Below the pieces are notes generated by a model, which saw only the letters and a list, made by a program, of their open reading frames with translations, ran no database searches and was not told the DNA's origin. This document shows, one piece after another, positions 16,595-25,727 of a DNA stretch of 64,000 nucleotides (position 1 is its first letter; every line of letters starts with the position of its first letter). This DNA is from an uncultured Lachnospiraceae bacterium (GTDB lineage: Bacteria; Bacillota; Clostridia; Lachnospirales; Lachnospiraceae), in NCBI GenBank assembly GCA_910587935.1, contig CAJUNP010000002.1, forward strand, positions 18,714 to 82,713. Direction: 5' to 3'. The position numbers and the translations under genes were made by a program.

Positions 16595-17545
16595 CTAATC
16601 TAATTTACCCATGGGATTTACAGGCGTACCGTCCTTTGTCAGTTTAAAGTATACGTTTGCGCCTTCCACACTGTAATATTTTGTTGGCGCGGCAACATTT
16701 CCCACAATTTCACCGGTGCTGACATAACCGCCTTTCGATACCTGTATATCTTCCAACTGCCCGTATGTCAGCTGATATCCACCGCCCAGATCCATCACGA
16801 CAGCCTTACCAATTTCTTCATCCTCATATATATCGATTACTCTTCCGTTGGCTGCCGCACCGATCGCTTCTCCTTCTGATGCCGCAATGACAATGGCGGG
16901 ACTGTATTTGTACTGCTGTAAAGTAGCAAAATACGTAGTCTTGTCCATACTATAATTAATTAACACATTTCCTACTATAGGCCAGGTGAGGGAATCATTT
17001 TCAGAAAACTGCAGTTCCGGCTGATTAAAGTTCGCTACCGCTTCTCCGTCGGTTGCAATGCTGTCGTCTTCATTCAATTCGGAAAACTCTGCTGCCTGGG
17101 CAAACTCGGGTTCTTCTTCTACGGGCGCCTCCGCTGCAACGCCGTCGTCACCGGGAAGATAGTCCATAAAATCATCCTGCACCTGTTCCGATGGCTTTTT
17201 TACGTTGGTTTTACCAGGCATCATTCCCGATCCCTGATAGTTTTTGGTGTTGGTTGTATTGGCGTCCGATTTTGCCATCTGCCGGTCCGCCCCTGTGTTT
17301 TCCGTGGAAGCAGACTGTTTGTCGGACGGGGTTGTCTGTTTTGCTATTTCTTTCTCTTTTTCATCCTCGTCGTCCTGCAGTGAGCTGAAATCGATTGTAT
17401 AACCGTCGTTTTTGTTTTTTTCATTATTTCCTTTTACATATACGCCGGTCATAGTCAATGCCGTTAAAACAAACACCGCGCTGCCCAGCATAATTAAGCG
17501 CTCTTTTTTTTCTCTGTTTCTGTTATAATTATTTCTTCTCCTCAT
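16595..17545 (-). CDS. spoIIQ: SpoIIQ-like membrane protein with degenerate LytM (M23) domain
   Basis: A 316-residue protein with a short basic N-terminus, one membrane segment (residues about 17-37), a long acidic low-complexity linker (about 45-175) and a C-terminal LytM/M23 fold (about 190-316). Active M23 enzymes use a first His/Asp and an HxH pair; here the positions read LTYGQLED and NVYFKL, so zinc ligands seem lost, as in the inactive SpoIIQ of Bacillus. SpoIIQ links forespore to mother cell during engulfment. The adjacent spoIID gene supports this identity. GGAGG precedes the ATG at 17545. Confidence 0.8.
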   Translation of the reverse strand: MRRRNNYNRNREKKERLIMLGSAVFVLTALTMTGVYVKGNNEKNKNDGYTIDFSSLQDDEDEKEKEIAKQTTPSDKQSASTENTGADRQMAKSDANTTNTKNYQGSGMMPGKTNVKKPSEQVQDDFMDYLPGDDGVAAEAPVEEEPEFAQAAEFSELNEDDSIATDGEAVANFNQPELQFSENDSLTWPIVGNVLINYSMDKTTYFATLQQYKYSPAIVIAASEGEAIGAAANGRVIDIYEDEEIGKAVVMDLGGGYQLTYGQLEDIQVSKGGYVSTGEIVGNVAAPTKYYSVEGANVYFKLTKDGTPVNPMGKLD

Positions 17546-17618
17546 GGTTCCTCCATTCTATTTGACAAATCAAATCTTCAAAGTAGTTTTATGGATAGTC
17601 TTGCCGGATTCCATGGGA

Positions 17619-18686
17619 TTATTCAAATTTATCAATTGCAATATTTGTAAAAAAATAATTTAATATTTCCGTATAATTTTTTTTATCTTTTGCCAGTTCG
17701 TTTGCCGCATATTGGCTCATACCGCTGCCATGGCCGACTCCTTTTACCGTAATTGTTACCTTTTTCCTTTCCGTCTCCAGATTTTGGACGCAAGGGGAAT
17801 TTAAATGAAAAACCTCACAGAAACGCTCTCCTGAAATCTGATATTCAAAACGTTCTTCCTGGTACATAAAATCAGATACTTCAGCTGCGATCTCAAAATT
17901 AAGCGTTTTTGTGTATGCAGATGTTCCTTCCACTCCCGTAAAACGAACATCTTTTATTTTTTTACCGGCAAGTTCCGGCAGATTTTCCATTGTTTTTAAA
18001 AACTCCCTGCTGCTTACCGTCGTGTAGCTCAGGTAATCTTCTGACTGATAATCCTTTTCGCAGGCCACGCCCTCTCTGGTATTTCCTGCGCTGACCCGAA
18101 ACCAGGCTGTTTTTGCCGGTCTTTCGTCTTTTTTTATATACATTCCCGCCGTCTCGGAAACGGCATGGCAATATTTTGTCATATACGCGGTATATTTTTC
18201 CCCAAAAATATGTTTTTGTTCCCAAAATGTAAAGTATGTTTTAATTCTTTCGTTTTCTTCCACAAATATATAATAAGGCTCCCAGTTTGTCTTTTCTTCT
18301 TTTTGTTGTTCATACAGGCAGAATAACTGTGTCCGTAAAAGGATTGCCTGGGCTTTTAAAGTCTCTTCTTCATATTCAACCGGTATAACGGCCGGAAGCA
18401 TGCACGCAATATAACTTTCCAGTCCCATCTCCCGTTCGCCCCAGGAGGTACGCACTTTCACCCTGTATCTGCCGGCTTCCGGAAATGCTGTAATAACTTC
18501 CAGCTCCGACAGTTTGTTTTCCCCTATGGTATATGTCCGATAATAATAGGAAAAACAGGAATAGAGAAGCGGAAAGAGAACAAGCATAAAAAAAGCAAAG
18601 AGAACCGCTCTTTTTTGTCTGTTTATGACACGAAAAGCAGTTCTCTTATTCTTATAAGCCTGATTTATGATTTGAATTGGATTCAT
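17619..18686 (-). CDS. spoIID: Stage II sporulation protein D, septal peptidoglycan lytic transglycosylase
   Basis: SpoIID cuts peptidoglycan glycan strands at the sporulation septum to drive engulfment. The 355-residue protein has an N-terminal membrane anchor (about residues 28-48) and the SpoIID/LytB domain. The catalytic Glu stretch is EEETLKAQAILLRTQL, and the C-terminal signature GVGHGSGMSQYAANELA is near residues 315-330. AGAGGTG precedes the ATG at 18686. It is followed by the spoIIQ-like gene, a pairing seen in Clostridia, where both proteins act at the engulfing membrane. Sporulation sigma-factor control is expected, but no clear sigma-E -35/-10 pair was found. Confidence 0.93.
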   Translation of the reverse strand: MNPIQIINQAYKNKRTAFRVINRQKRAVLFAFFMLVLFPLLYSCFSYYYRTYTIGENKLSELEVITAFPEAGRYRVKVRTSWGEREMGLESYIACMLPAVIPVEYEEETLKAQAILLRTQLFCLYEQQKEEKTNWEPYYIFVEENERIKTYFTFWEQKHIFGEKYTAYMTKYCHAVSETAGMYIKKDERPAKTAWFRVSAGNTREGVACEKDYQSEDYLSYTTVSSREFLKTMENLPELAGKKIKDVRFTGVEGTSAYTKTLNFEIAAEVSDFMYQEERFEYQISGERFCEVFHLNSPCVQNLETERKKVTITVKGVGHGSGMSQYAANELAKDKKNYTEILNYFFTNIAIDKFE

Positions 18687-18733
18687 AGGACACCTCTAAG
18701 ATATCCTATGTAAAAAGGTTATTCTCTGCTACT

Positions 18734-19849
18734 TTAACCTACCGCCTGAAACGGTTTCGCCGCGACGTCCACATGCTGTACCGTTCCCGCCATGCCGTTT
18801 TCATACAGGAATACTCCCGTACTTCTGATGTAGCCGTTTGTTTCATTGGTTGCCTGGGAATTCAGTGAAAACTGTGTTGCGGCCTTCTGCAGGCAAATGG
18901 CGCCTACTCCCTTATCCGCAAGACTGTACAGCACATCATTGCCGTTCTCATCTTTGCACCAGATTTTCAACTGGCTCCAAACAGCGTCGTCTTCATCGAT
19001 CCAGCCGTCCCCGTCATCATCGTATTTGGCAAGGTCTGCAAAACCGTCTCCGCTTGCAGTTCCGAACAATTCGGAGCCATCGTTAATAATGCCGTCTCCG
19101 TTCTTGTCAAGCGCCAGGTAACCGCTTCCACGTCCCAACATGGAAATCTCATCCTTCACGCCGTCCGCATCCAGATCAAAGAAAAACTTCTGATCGGACA
19201 GTTCCGCCACATCCGCATCCAGGTTAATCACAAGCGGATCACAGACCCTTACGGAAGTCTGCTGGTATTGCTGCTTATAATACTGTGTAAAGCTGCGGCT
19301 CATCTCTACGTCCACATTAAAATTAATGGTTCTGCCGTCTGCCGTCTTCACGGTTCCCACCGTGGAAAAAGCAGTCGTCTCCTGCTCGGTTTCAACAAAT
19401 TCCACTTCATAACCAAAAACCTCCGTAGTAATGCCGCCCACAGAACTGCCCACGCCGGTGGTCTGCTGCATCCAGTCTTCAAAAGACTGCCGGTCTTCAT
19501 TGTACCGATTCTTCCTTCCTCCAAAGAGAAGCTCAAAAATGTGGCGCACACACTCTTCCCTGAGCTTATCGAGCGTACTTGATATCTGTCTGTCGTTAAT
19601 GCGGTTTACGCCCGACATGGACCGAAAACGCTCCTGTAGCGAACTCGTTTTCGACTGCTGATTTTTCAGGGAGTTCTGAACGCCCCCATCTTCATTTTCT
19701 TTAACATCCGTGTTAAATAACTGGCCAAAGTTTGTCTGGCCGGAGTTACCGTTTAGAATTCTGCCATAAGTCATACGGGTTGACCCCATTCTGACAGAAT
19801 TATATTTTCTGGCGGATTCCATTCCTATATAACTGGAATCAATTCTCAA
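18734..19849 (-). CDS. Protein with EF-hand-like calcium loops, unknown function
   Basis: About 371 residues from a TTG start at 19849, chosen because AGGGGG lies 10 bases upstream and the protein then begins (M)RIDSSYIGMESAR. No signal peptide. The central part is polar and helical. Residues about 224-290 hold three calcium-type loops: DLDADGVKDE, DKNGDGIIND and DDDGDGWIDEDD, each with the Dx[DN]xDG pattern seen in dockerin/EF-hand-like repeats. A bowl of beta-prone sequence (VEMSRSFTQYYKQQYQ) precedes them. Similar proteins occur as orphans in Lachnospiraceae, without a role I can name. It is transcribed alone, between the aconitase-type terminator and spoIID. Confidence 0.7.
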   Translation of the reverse strand: MRIDSSYIGMESARKYNSVRMGSTRMTYGRILNGNSGQTNFGQLFNTDVKENEDGGVQNSLKNQQSKTSSLQERFRSMSGVNRINDRQISSTLDKLREECVRHIFELLFGGRKNRYNEDRQSFEDWMQQTTGVGSSVGGITTEVFGYEVEFVETEQETTAFSTVGTVKTADGRTINFNVDVEMSRSFTQYYKQQYQQTSVRVCDPLVINLDADVAELSDQKFFFDLDADGVKDEISMLGRGSGYLALDKNGDGIINDGSELFGTASGDGFADLAKYDDDGDGWIDEDDAVWSQLKIWCKDENGNDVLYSLADKGVGAICLQKAATQFSLNSQATNETNGYIRSTGVFLYENGMAGTVQHVDVAAKPFQAVG

Positions 19850-19872
19850 TTTATTACTGCCCCCTTCTGCCT

Positions 19873-19892
19873 TTTGGCACGGATTTGCCAAA
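19873..19892. repeat. Inverted repeat before the calcium-loop gene
   Basis: TTTGGCA-CGGATT-TGCCAAA, 7-base perfect arms, ending about 24 bases before the TTG start. It may be an operator or a leader hairpin; there is no T-run to make it a terminator. Confidence 0.35.
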
Positions 19893-19990
19893 TGCCTGGT
19901 ATCTTGCCTCTTTTATCCGCTCCGTTCCCTCGTCGCGGCCAAAAGCTCCGGGATACCTGCTCCACTCTTCGCCTCCTGCTCGAATCGAAC

Positions 19991-20036
19991 AAAAAATGGT
20001 ACGATGAATTACCTCTCCGGGTTATTCATACGTACC
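19991..20036 (-). terminator. Terminator after the aconitase-family gene
   Basis: Hairpin with arms GGTACG+ATGAAT (19998-20009) and ATTCAT+CGTACC (20024-20036, one bulged A). On the minus strand it is followed by ATTTTTTG. It lies about 110 bases past the hydratase stop. The rest of 20037-20148 shows nothing else identifiable. Confidence 0.75.
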
Positions 20037-20148
20037 ATCCGTGGTCATTCTGGCTATATTAGGAATCTACCGCTGGCCAAGCGGTGTGTTCACTTAATAT
20101 ATCGGAAAATTCCGTTGGAACTTTAGGGAATTTTACATGGTTCTTTAT

Positions 20149-22437
20149 TTATATTCGGTTATAATTAATCAGACATCCTTCCAGAATAATTTTTCTTTCT
20201 TCATCGGTCAGCTCCCCAAGACTTAATTCAAATCCTTTCATAGCGTCTTTACCGACAACGTATGCCTGAATCGCATCCGCTTTTTCCTCCACCGCTTTTT
20301 TAATGTCGGGAATAAACAGATAATCCAGATTCTTAAACGGAAGCTCTCCTTCCCTGATTAAAAACGGCAGCATACCCCAGTTAATCAAATTGGAACGGTA
20401 ACGCTTTGTCGCATATTCGTTGGCAATGTTAGCCCATCCGCCTAATACCTTCTGGCAGCTGGCCGCCTGCTCACGTGCGGAACCGTCGCCCGGTTTAACC
20501 GCAAAAATAGTGGAGCCAAATCCTATGTTACCTCTTCCCACACCCGGGAAAGATTCTTTTACCAGATCCATGACCGGTTTTAATTCAGGCTTTTCTTCTA
20601 CCGGACACCGGTCTTCCATAACGGCAGTCTGCGCTTTCTGAATCTCCTTTGCACGCCCCACGTACGCAGGGTCTTTTCTGGACAGGGTAAATTCCGCCAG
20701 TCCCAGGGGATTGGAACGATAACTGGAAGTCTCGCCGGAAGGAATCAGTTCATCCGTGGTAGTAACCGGATCATGAATCTCGGAAACTACCTGCAGCACC
20801 AGATTTTCCGGCAAAGCGCACATTGTCGGCCAGTCCTTGATATTCGGTCCGAACTGAATCTCCACGCTTTGATCCGCAGCGCCCTTTGAATCAAAAACAC
20901 GGTTCTCATATATTTTGGTATCAAAATGATATTGGTATCTGCCGATTTCACCGTCAAACTCCGTGGCAGGAGTCAATACGCCCCTGTTTGCCGCGGTAGC
21001 CGCAATGGAACGGGCATCCATCAGGGCTACGGACGCAATCTGTCCGCTCTGAAGCTTGCTTCCCTCACGGTTAGGGAAGTTCCTGGTGGAATGTCGGATG
21101 CTGAACGCGTTATTGGCAGGCGTATCTCCCGCACCGAAGCAGGGACCGCAGAAAGCCGTCTTCATCACGGCGCCTGTCTCCAAAATTGCGGCGGCGCAGC
21201 CGTTTTTAATCAATTCCATATATACCGGCATGGATGCAGGATACACGCTTAGGGTAAATCCGTCGGAACCGATGTAATTTCCTTTTAATATATCGGCCGC
21301 CGCGCAGATATTCTCAAAACCGCCTCCGGCGCAGCCCGCAATAATTCCCTGATCCACATAAAACTTACCGTTTCTTACTTTATCCCTTAAAGTAAAATCT
21401 ACGGCTCCGTCCAGGCTTACCGCGGCTCTTTTTTCCACGTCATCCAGAATATCGTCCAGATTCGCGTTAAGTTCCTCAATCGTATACGTATTGCTGGGAT
21501 GGAAGGGCATTGCAATCATGGGCCTCACGGCGCTCAAATCAACGCGTATTACGCCGTCATAGTATGCCGTATCTGCCGGACTCAGTTGTGCATAGTCCTC
21601 CGGACGGTTATGAATCTCATAAAATTCTTTAATCGTATCGTCCGTCTTCCAGATAGAAGAAAGGCAGGTCGTCTCAGTAGTCATAACGTCGATGCCGATC
21701 CGGAAGTCGGCGCTTAAGGACGCCACGCCCGGGCCTACAAATTCCATTACTTTATTTTTTACATAGCCGTTAGCGAAGACCGCGCCGATAATGGCAAGGG
21801 CTACGTCCTGGGGACCTACGCCTTTTACCGGCTCTCCCGTCAGGTATACCGCCACAACCTCCGGCATGTTAATATCATAAGTCTGATTAAGAAGCTGTTT
21901 CACAAGCTCCGGACCGCCCTCGCCCATAGCCATGGTGCCAAGCGCGCCGTAACGTGTATGGGAATCGGAACCTAAAATCATTTTCCCGCCGCCGGCAAGC
22001 ATTTCACGGGCAAACTGATGGATTACGGCCTGGTGCGGAGGCACATACACACCGCCGTATTTTTTTGCGCAGGTAAGCCCAAACATATGGTCGTCTTCGT
22101 TAATCGTTCCGCCAACCGCACAGAGCGAATTATGGCAGTTGGTAAGCACATAGGGCATAGGGAACCTTTCCAGGCCCGACGCCCTTGCCGTCTGGATAAT
22201 TCCCACAAAGGTAATATCGTGGGAAGTCAGTTTGTCAAAACGGATTTTAAGCTTGTCCATGTTATCCGAAGTGTTATGCGCCTTCAGAATACCGTAAGCC
22301 ATGGTTCCCTTTTTTGCTTCTTCCCTGGATATTTCTTTTCCTGTCTTATTTTTAATGTACGCCGCCGCGCCGGCATCGTCCGCAACGATCTCACAGCCGT
22401 TTACCAGATAAGCGCCGCCTTTTGTTAATTCTATCAT
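20149..22437 (-). CDS. Aconitase-family hydratase, YbhJ type
   Basis: A 762-residue cytoplasmic Fe-S hydratase-lyase relative, with the three-domain aconitase core and a C-terminal swivel domain (GNIGFGSTIFAVKPGDGSAREQAASC, SNLINWGMLPFL). In ordinary aconitases the cluster Cys lie in SCTNS and downstream C-x2-C. Here the matching stretches read IAGCAGGGFENI and AFCGPCFGAGD, so the TNS part is changed as in E. coli YbhJ, a homologue with no proven substrate. HNSLCAVGG and GSDSHTRYGALGTMAMGEGG are conserved active-site regions. No TCA-cycle partner genes are nearby. GGAGGAGG precedes the ATG at 22437. Confidence 0.82.
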   Translation of the reverse strand: MIELTKGGAYLVNGCEIVADDAGAAAYIKNKTGKEISREEAKKGTMAYGILKAHNTSDNMDKLKIRFDKLTSHDITFVGIIQTARASGLERFPMPYVLTNCHNSLCAVGGTINEDDHMFGLTCAKKYGGVYVPPHQAVIHQFAREMLAGGGKMILGSDSHTRYGALGTMAMGEGGPELVKQLLNQTYDINMPEVVAVYLTGEPVKGVGPQDVALAIIGAVFANGYVKNKVMEFVGPGVASLSADFRIGIDVMTTETTCLSSIWKTDDTIKEFYEIHNRPEDYAQLSPADTAYYDGVIRVDLSAVRPMIAMPFHPSNTYTIEELNANLDDILDDVEKRAAVSLDGAVDFTLRDKVRNGKFYVDQGIIAGCAGGGFENICAAADILKGNYIGSDGFTLSVYPASMPVYMELIKNGCAAAILETGAVMKTAFCGPCFGAGDTPANNAFSIRHSTRNFPNREGSKLQSGQIASVALMDARSIAATAANRGVLTPATEFDGEIGRYQYHFDTKIYENRVFDSKGAADQSVEIQFGPNIKDWPTMCALPENLVLQVVSEIHDPVTTTDELIPSGETSSYRSNPLGLAEFTLSRKDPAYVGRAKEIQKAQTAVMEDRCPVEEKPELKPVMDLVKESFPGVGRGNIGFGSTIFAVKPGDGSAREQAASCQKVLGGWANIANEYATKRYRSNLINWGMLPFLIREGELPFKNLDYLFIPDIKKAVEEKADAIQAYVVGKDAMKGFELSLGELTDEERKIILEGCLINYNRI

Positions 22438-22466
22438 ATGAACCTCCTCCTTGTCCTTAAGCTTTT

Positions 22467-22495
22467 ATTATAACGAAAACCGCCGGGTTACGCAA
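22467..22495 (-). promoter_or_regulatory. Promoter of the aconitase-family gene
   Basis: Minus-strand TTGCGT (22495-22490), a 17-base spacer and TATAAT (22472-22467), 29 bases before the ATG. Confidence 0.6.
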
Positions 22496-22551
22496 CCGGA
22501 TTTACAAATGTATATATACCCACAAAAATGCCGCCGTCCTCCTCCTGTCTC

Positions 22552-23076
22552 TTAACGCAGTTTTTTGGAAAGATATAAATTCAAATCATCATCATTTACG
22601 CAGGATGTGTAAGGTGTACACGGCTCCTGTCCGTACCATACGCCGGATCCGTCGGGAATGTATCCCCGCTTCACATACATGCGCTGTGCGCTTCCATACC
22701 CGCTGTGCAGCCCCACCCCCAGATACACCGTATCGCTGTACTCCGCCGCCACTTTCTCCGCCGCGTCCATCAGTCTGCTTCCGATTCCAAGGCAGCGGTA
22801 TTTTTTCAGTACGCCAAAATCAATGATTTCCGCATACCCCCTATTTGCAAAAGCACCCCACCGAGACTGCGGATACACGTTAATATATCCTGCCACATTC
22901 CCTTTGTATTCCGCCGCCAGAGCAATGCATTTTCCCTCGTCCCGGTCTTTCAGGCGGTCCGTATACTTTTCGGCCGAAACGTCCCACCCCTGTCTTATTT
23001 CTTCGTCCGCAATGATTGCCGCATCCGTCGGCTGCAGATCGCGGATTAATATTTCGTCATTCTGAGAGTAAATCAT
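22552..23076 (-). CDS. GNAT-family N-acetyltransferase
   Basis: A 174-residue acetyl-CoA-dependent transferase. The acetyl-CoA pyrophosphate loop is visible as KYRCLGIGSRLMDAAE (residues about 91-106, R/Q-x2-G-x-G/A pattern), preceded by the beta-strand AEIIDFGVL. The C-terminal AQRMYVKRGYIPDGSG is the usual motif B region. The substrate is not deducible; small-molecule or ribosomal-protein acetylation are both possible. It stands alone between the hydratase gene and the terminator of glgP. Confidence 0.85.
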   Translation of the reverse strand: MIYSQNDEILIRDLQPTDAAIIADEEIRQGWDVSAEKYTDRLKDRDEGKCIALAAEYKGNVAGYINVYPQSRWGAFANRGYAEIIDFGVLKKYRCLGIGSRLMDAAEKVAAEYSDTVYLGVGLHSGYGSAQRMYVKRGYIPDGSGVWYGQEPCTPYTSCVNDDDLNLYLSKKLR

Positions 23077-23116
23077 AGTAATCCTCCATGCAAAGTATAA
23101 CGTAATAAATTACAAC

Positions 23117-23145
23117 AAAACCGCCATTGTTGTTATGGCGGTTTT
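23117..23145. terminator. Terminator after glgP
   Basis: Perfect 11-base arms AAAACCGCCAT and ATGGCGGTTTT around a 7-base loop, 26 bases past the glgP stop. The A/T ends make it potentially active in both directions. Confidence 0.8.
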
Positions 23146-23171
23146 GTAATATCGGCTAATCATATCGTATA

Positions 23172-25643
23172 TTATAATACAACCTTATCCAGATGCCAGA
23201 TATCGTCCACATATTCCTGAATGGTACGATCAGAAGAAAACTTTCCTGAGCAGGCCGTATTCAATATTACTTTTCTGGCCCATCCCTGCTCATCCCTGTA
23301 AGCTTCTTCCACTTTTTTCTGCGCCTGCGCATAAGATTTAAAATCTTTTAAAATGAAATACGTATCTGCCTTTGCGCTGCTTAAGGTATTCAGAAGAGAA
23401 TTGTACAAAGGGCGGAACCGATCCGGATCGTTAGGCGCATAAGTCCCGTTAATCAGCTGCATCAATACTTTCCGGATGTCGCTGTCCTGATTAAAGATAT
23501 CGTTAGGATTATATCCTCCGTAATTCTCATAGCGGATAACCTCTTCGGAGCTTAAACCGAAGATGAACGCATTTTCTTCTCCTACTTCCTCTACAATCTC
23601 CACATTGGCTCCATCCATGGTTCCAATGGTAACGGCGCCGTTTAACATAAATTTCATATTTCCGGTTCCGGACGCCTCCTTGCTTGCCGTGGAAATCTGC
23701 TCGGATACATCCGCCGCCGCAAAGATCATCTCCGCGTTGGATACACGGTAATCTTCAATAAATACGATTTTGATCTTACCGCCGACAGCCGGATCATGAT
23801 TCACTACGTCCGCCACGGAATTAATCAGCTTAATAGTAAGCTTTGCGTTAGCGTAGCCTGCCGCCGCCTTGGCGCCGAATATAAATGTTCTGGGATAAAA
23901 ATCCATGTCGGGATGTTCTTTCAATTCGTTGTACAGGTACATAATATGTAAAATATTCAGAAGCTGGCGCTTATACTCATGCAGTCTCTTAACCTGTACG
24001 TCAAAAATGGAGCGGGGATCGACTTCAATACCGTTATGTTCTAAAATATACTTCGCAAGGCGCACTTTATTGCGGTATTTAATGTTCATAAATTCCTGCT
24101 GCGCCTTTTTGTCGTCCGCATAAATTTTGAGCTTGCCAATCTGCGGAAGATCCGTAATCCATTCGTCTCCGATATGGTCCGTTACCCATTCTGCAAGAAG
24201 CGGATTGCCATGAAGCAGGAAACGCCGCTGTGTAATCCCGTTTGTCTTATTATTAAATCTCTCCGGAAACATTTCGTAGAAATCTTTCAATTCCTGGTTC
24301 TTTAAAATTTCCGTATGCAGCCTTGCCACGCCGTTTACGGAAAATCCTGAAACGATCGCCAGATGCGCCATCTTAACCTGTCCGTCATAAATAATCGCCA
24401 TTTTACGGATTTTTTCATGTACGTTTACGCCGGGAACACCATTGTACTTCTCCTCAATGGTTGCGATAAAACGCCTGTTAATCTCTTCAATAATCTGATA
24501 AATCCTGGGAAGCAGTCTGGAAAACAGCTCAATCGGCCACTTCTCCAGGGCTTCCGACATAATCGTGTGATTGGTGTACGCACAGGTTTTGGTAGTCACG
24601 TTCCATGCCTCATCCCAGGTCAGATAATACTCGTCCATCAAAATCCGCATTAATTCTGCGATTGCCACAGTCGGATGGGTATCGTTAAGCTGAAAGGTAA
24701 CTTTCTCATAAAATTTACGGATATCTTCATGCTTTCTCATATATTTTGCGACAGCCGCCTGTACCGACGCAGAAATGAAGAAGTATTGCTGTTTTAAGCG
24801 AAGCTCTTTTCCTGCGTAATGATTATCATTGGGGTAAAGAACTTCCACGATATTCCGTGCAAGATTTTCCTGTTCCACGGCTTTCTGATAATCCCCTTTG
24901 TCAAAGGAATCCAGCTTAAAACATTCTACCGCTTCCGCATCCCAGATGCGAAGCGTATTTACAATGCCGTTGCCATAGCCTACTATGGGCAGGTCATAGG
25001 GAATTGCCTTAACGGACTGATAGCCTTCCTGCACAAAGTTGTTACGTCCGTTTTCATCCGTGTAAACGTTTATGTATCCGCCAAATTTAACGGTTTTGGC
25101 ATATTCCGGCCTGCGCAGTTCAAAAGGATTCCCATCCGCCAGCCAGTTATCCGGCACCTCTACCTGATAACCGTCACGGATCTGCTGCTTGAACATTCCG
25201 TAACGATAACGGATACCGCAGCCGTAAGCCGCATATCCAAGCGTAGCCAGAGAATCCAAAAAGCATGCGGCCAAACGGCCCAAACCGCCGTTACCGAGAG
25301 CCGCATCCGGCTCCTGGTCTTCAATAGCGTCCAGATTCACACCCAGTTCATCCAAAGCCTTCGCCACTTCTTTATATGCTTTCAGGTTAATAATATTGTT
25401 GCCGAGCGCACGGCCCATCAAAAATTCCATGGACAGATAATAAACCGTCTTAGGGTCCGTTCTTTCATATTCTTTCTGCGTATTCAGCCAGTGGTCTACA
25501 ATGGCATCCTTAATCGCATAGGACACGGCCTGGAAAATCTGCTGGTCGCTTGCTTCTTCCATCGTCTTTCTGTAAAGCGTCTTTACATTATATATTACAC
25601 TTCTTTTAAACAGATCTTTATTAAAGCTTCCCTTTTTGGGCAT
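23172..25643 (-). CDS. glgP: Glycogen/alpha-glucan phosphorylase
   Basis: Releases glucose-1-phosphate from alpha-1,4-glucans using phosphate and pyridoxal phosphate. The 823-residue GT35 enzyme is of normal length. It shows NGGLGRLAACFLDSLATLG (residues about 107-125), the substrate region YGMFKQQIRDG, and the PLP-lysine region EASGTGNMKFMLNGA near residue 655. ATG 25643 is chosen because GGAGG lies 8 bases before it; a GTG 21 bases upstream lacks a site. It stands alone here, with glgC-glgD 25 kb away, so storage and use of glycogen are separately transcribed. Confidence 0.96.
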   Translation of the reverse strand: MPKKGSFNKDLFKRSVIYNVKTLYRKTMEEASDQQIFQAVSYAIKDAIVDHWLNTQKEYERTDPKTVYYLSMEFLMGRALGNNIINLKAYKEVAKALDELGVNLDAIEDQEPDAALGNGGLGRLAACFLDSLATLGYAAYGCGIRYRYGMFKQQIRDGYQVEVPDNWLADGNPFELRRPEYAKTVKFGGYINVYTDENGRNNFVQEGYQSVKAIPYDLPIVGYGNGIVNTLRIWDAEAVECFKLDSFDKGDYQKAVEQENLARNIVEVLYPNDNHYAGKELRLKQQYFFISASVQAAVAKYMRKHEDIRKFYEKVTFQLNDTHPTVAIAELMRILMDEYYLTWDEAWNVTTKTCAYTNHTIMSEALEKWPIELFSRLLPRIYQIIEEINRRFIATIEEKYNGVPGVNVHEKIRKMAIIYDGQVKMAHLAIVSGFSVNGVARLHTEILKNQELKDFYEMFPERFNNKTNGITQRRFLLHGNPLLAEWVTDHIGDEWITDLPQIGKLKIYADDKKAQQEFMNIKYRNKVRLAKYILEHNGIEVDPRSIFDVQVKRLHEYKRQLLNILHIMYLYNELKEHPDMDFYPRTFIFGAKAAAGYANAKLTIKLINSVADVVNHDPAVGGKIKIVFIEDYRVSNAEMIFAAADVSEQISTASKEASGTGNMKFMLNGAVTIGTMDGANVEIVEEVGEENAFIFGLSSEEVIRYENYGGYNPNDIFNQDSDIRKVLMQLINGTYAPNDPDRFRPLYNSLLNTLSSAKADTYFILKDFKSYAQAQKKVEEAYRDEQGWARKVILNTACSGKFSSDRTIQEYVDDIWHLDKVVL

Positions 25644-25686
25644 ACCCGATTCCTCCGTTTCCACTTATCTTATTAACATTACTTGT

Positions 25687-25715
25687 ATAATAACAAAATT
25701 TTCCTTAAATTGCAA
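25687..25715 (-). promoter_or_regulatory. Promoter of glgP
   Basis: Minus-strand TTGCAA (25715-25710), a 17-base spacer and TATTAT (25692-25687), about 44 bases before the ATG. Confidence 0.55.
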
Positions 25716-25727
25716 TTTACAAATACA

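Noticed and set aside
19890..20148. Possible tRNA or riboswitch in the gap before the aconitase-family stop
   Set aside because: A GAATCGAAC stretch recalls a T-arm, but no cloverleaf pairing or CCA-type end could be built; the clear structure is a terminator.
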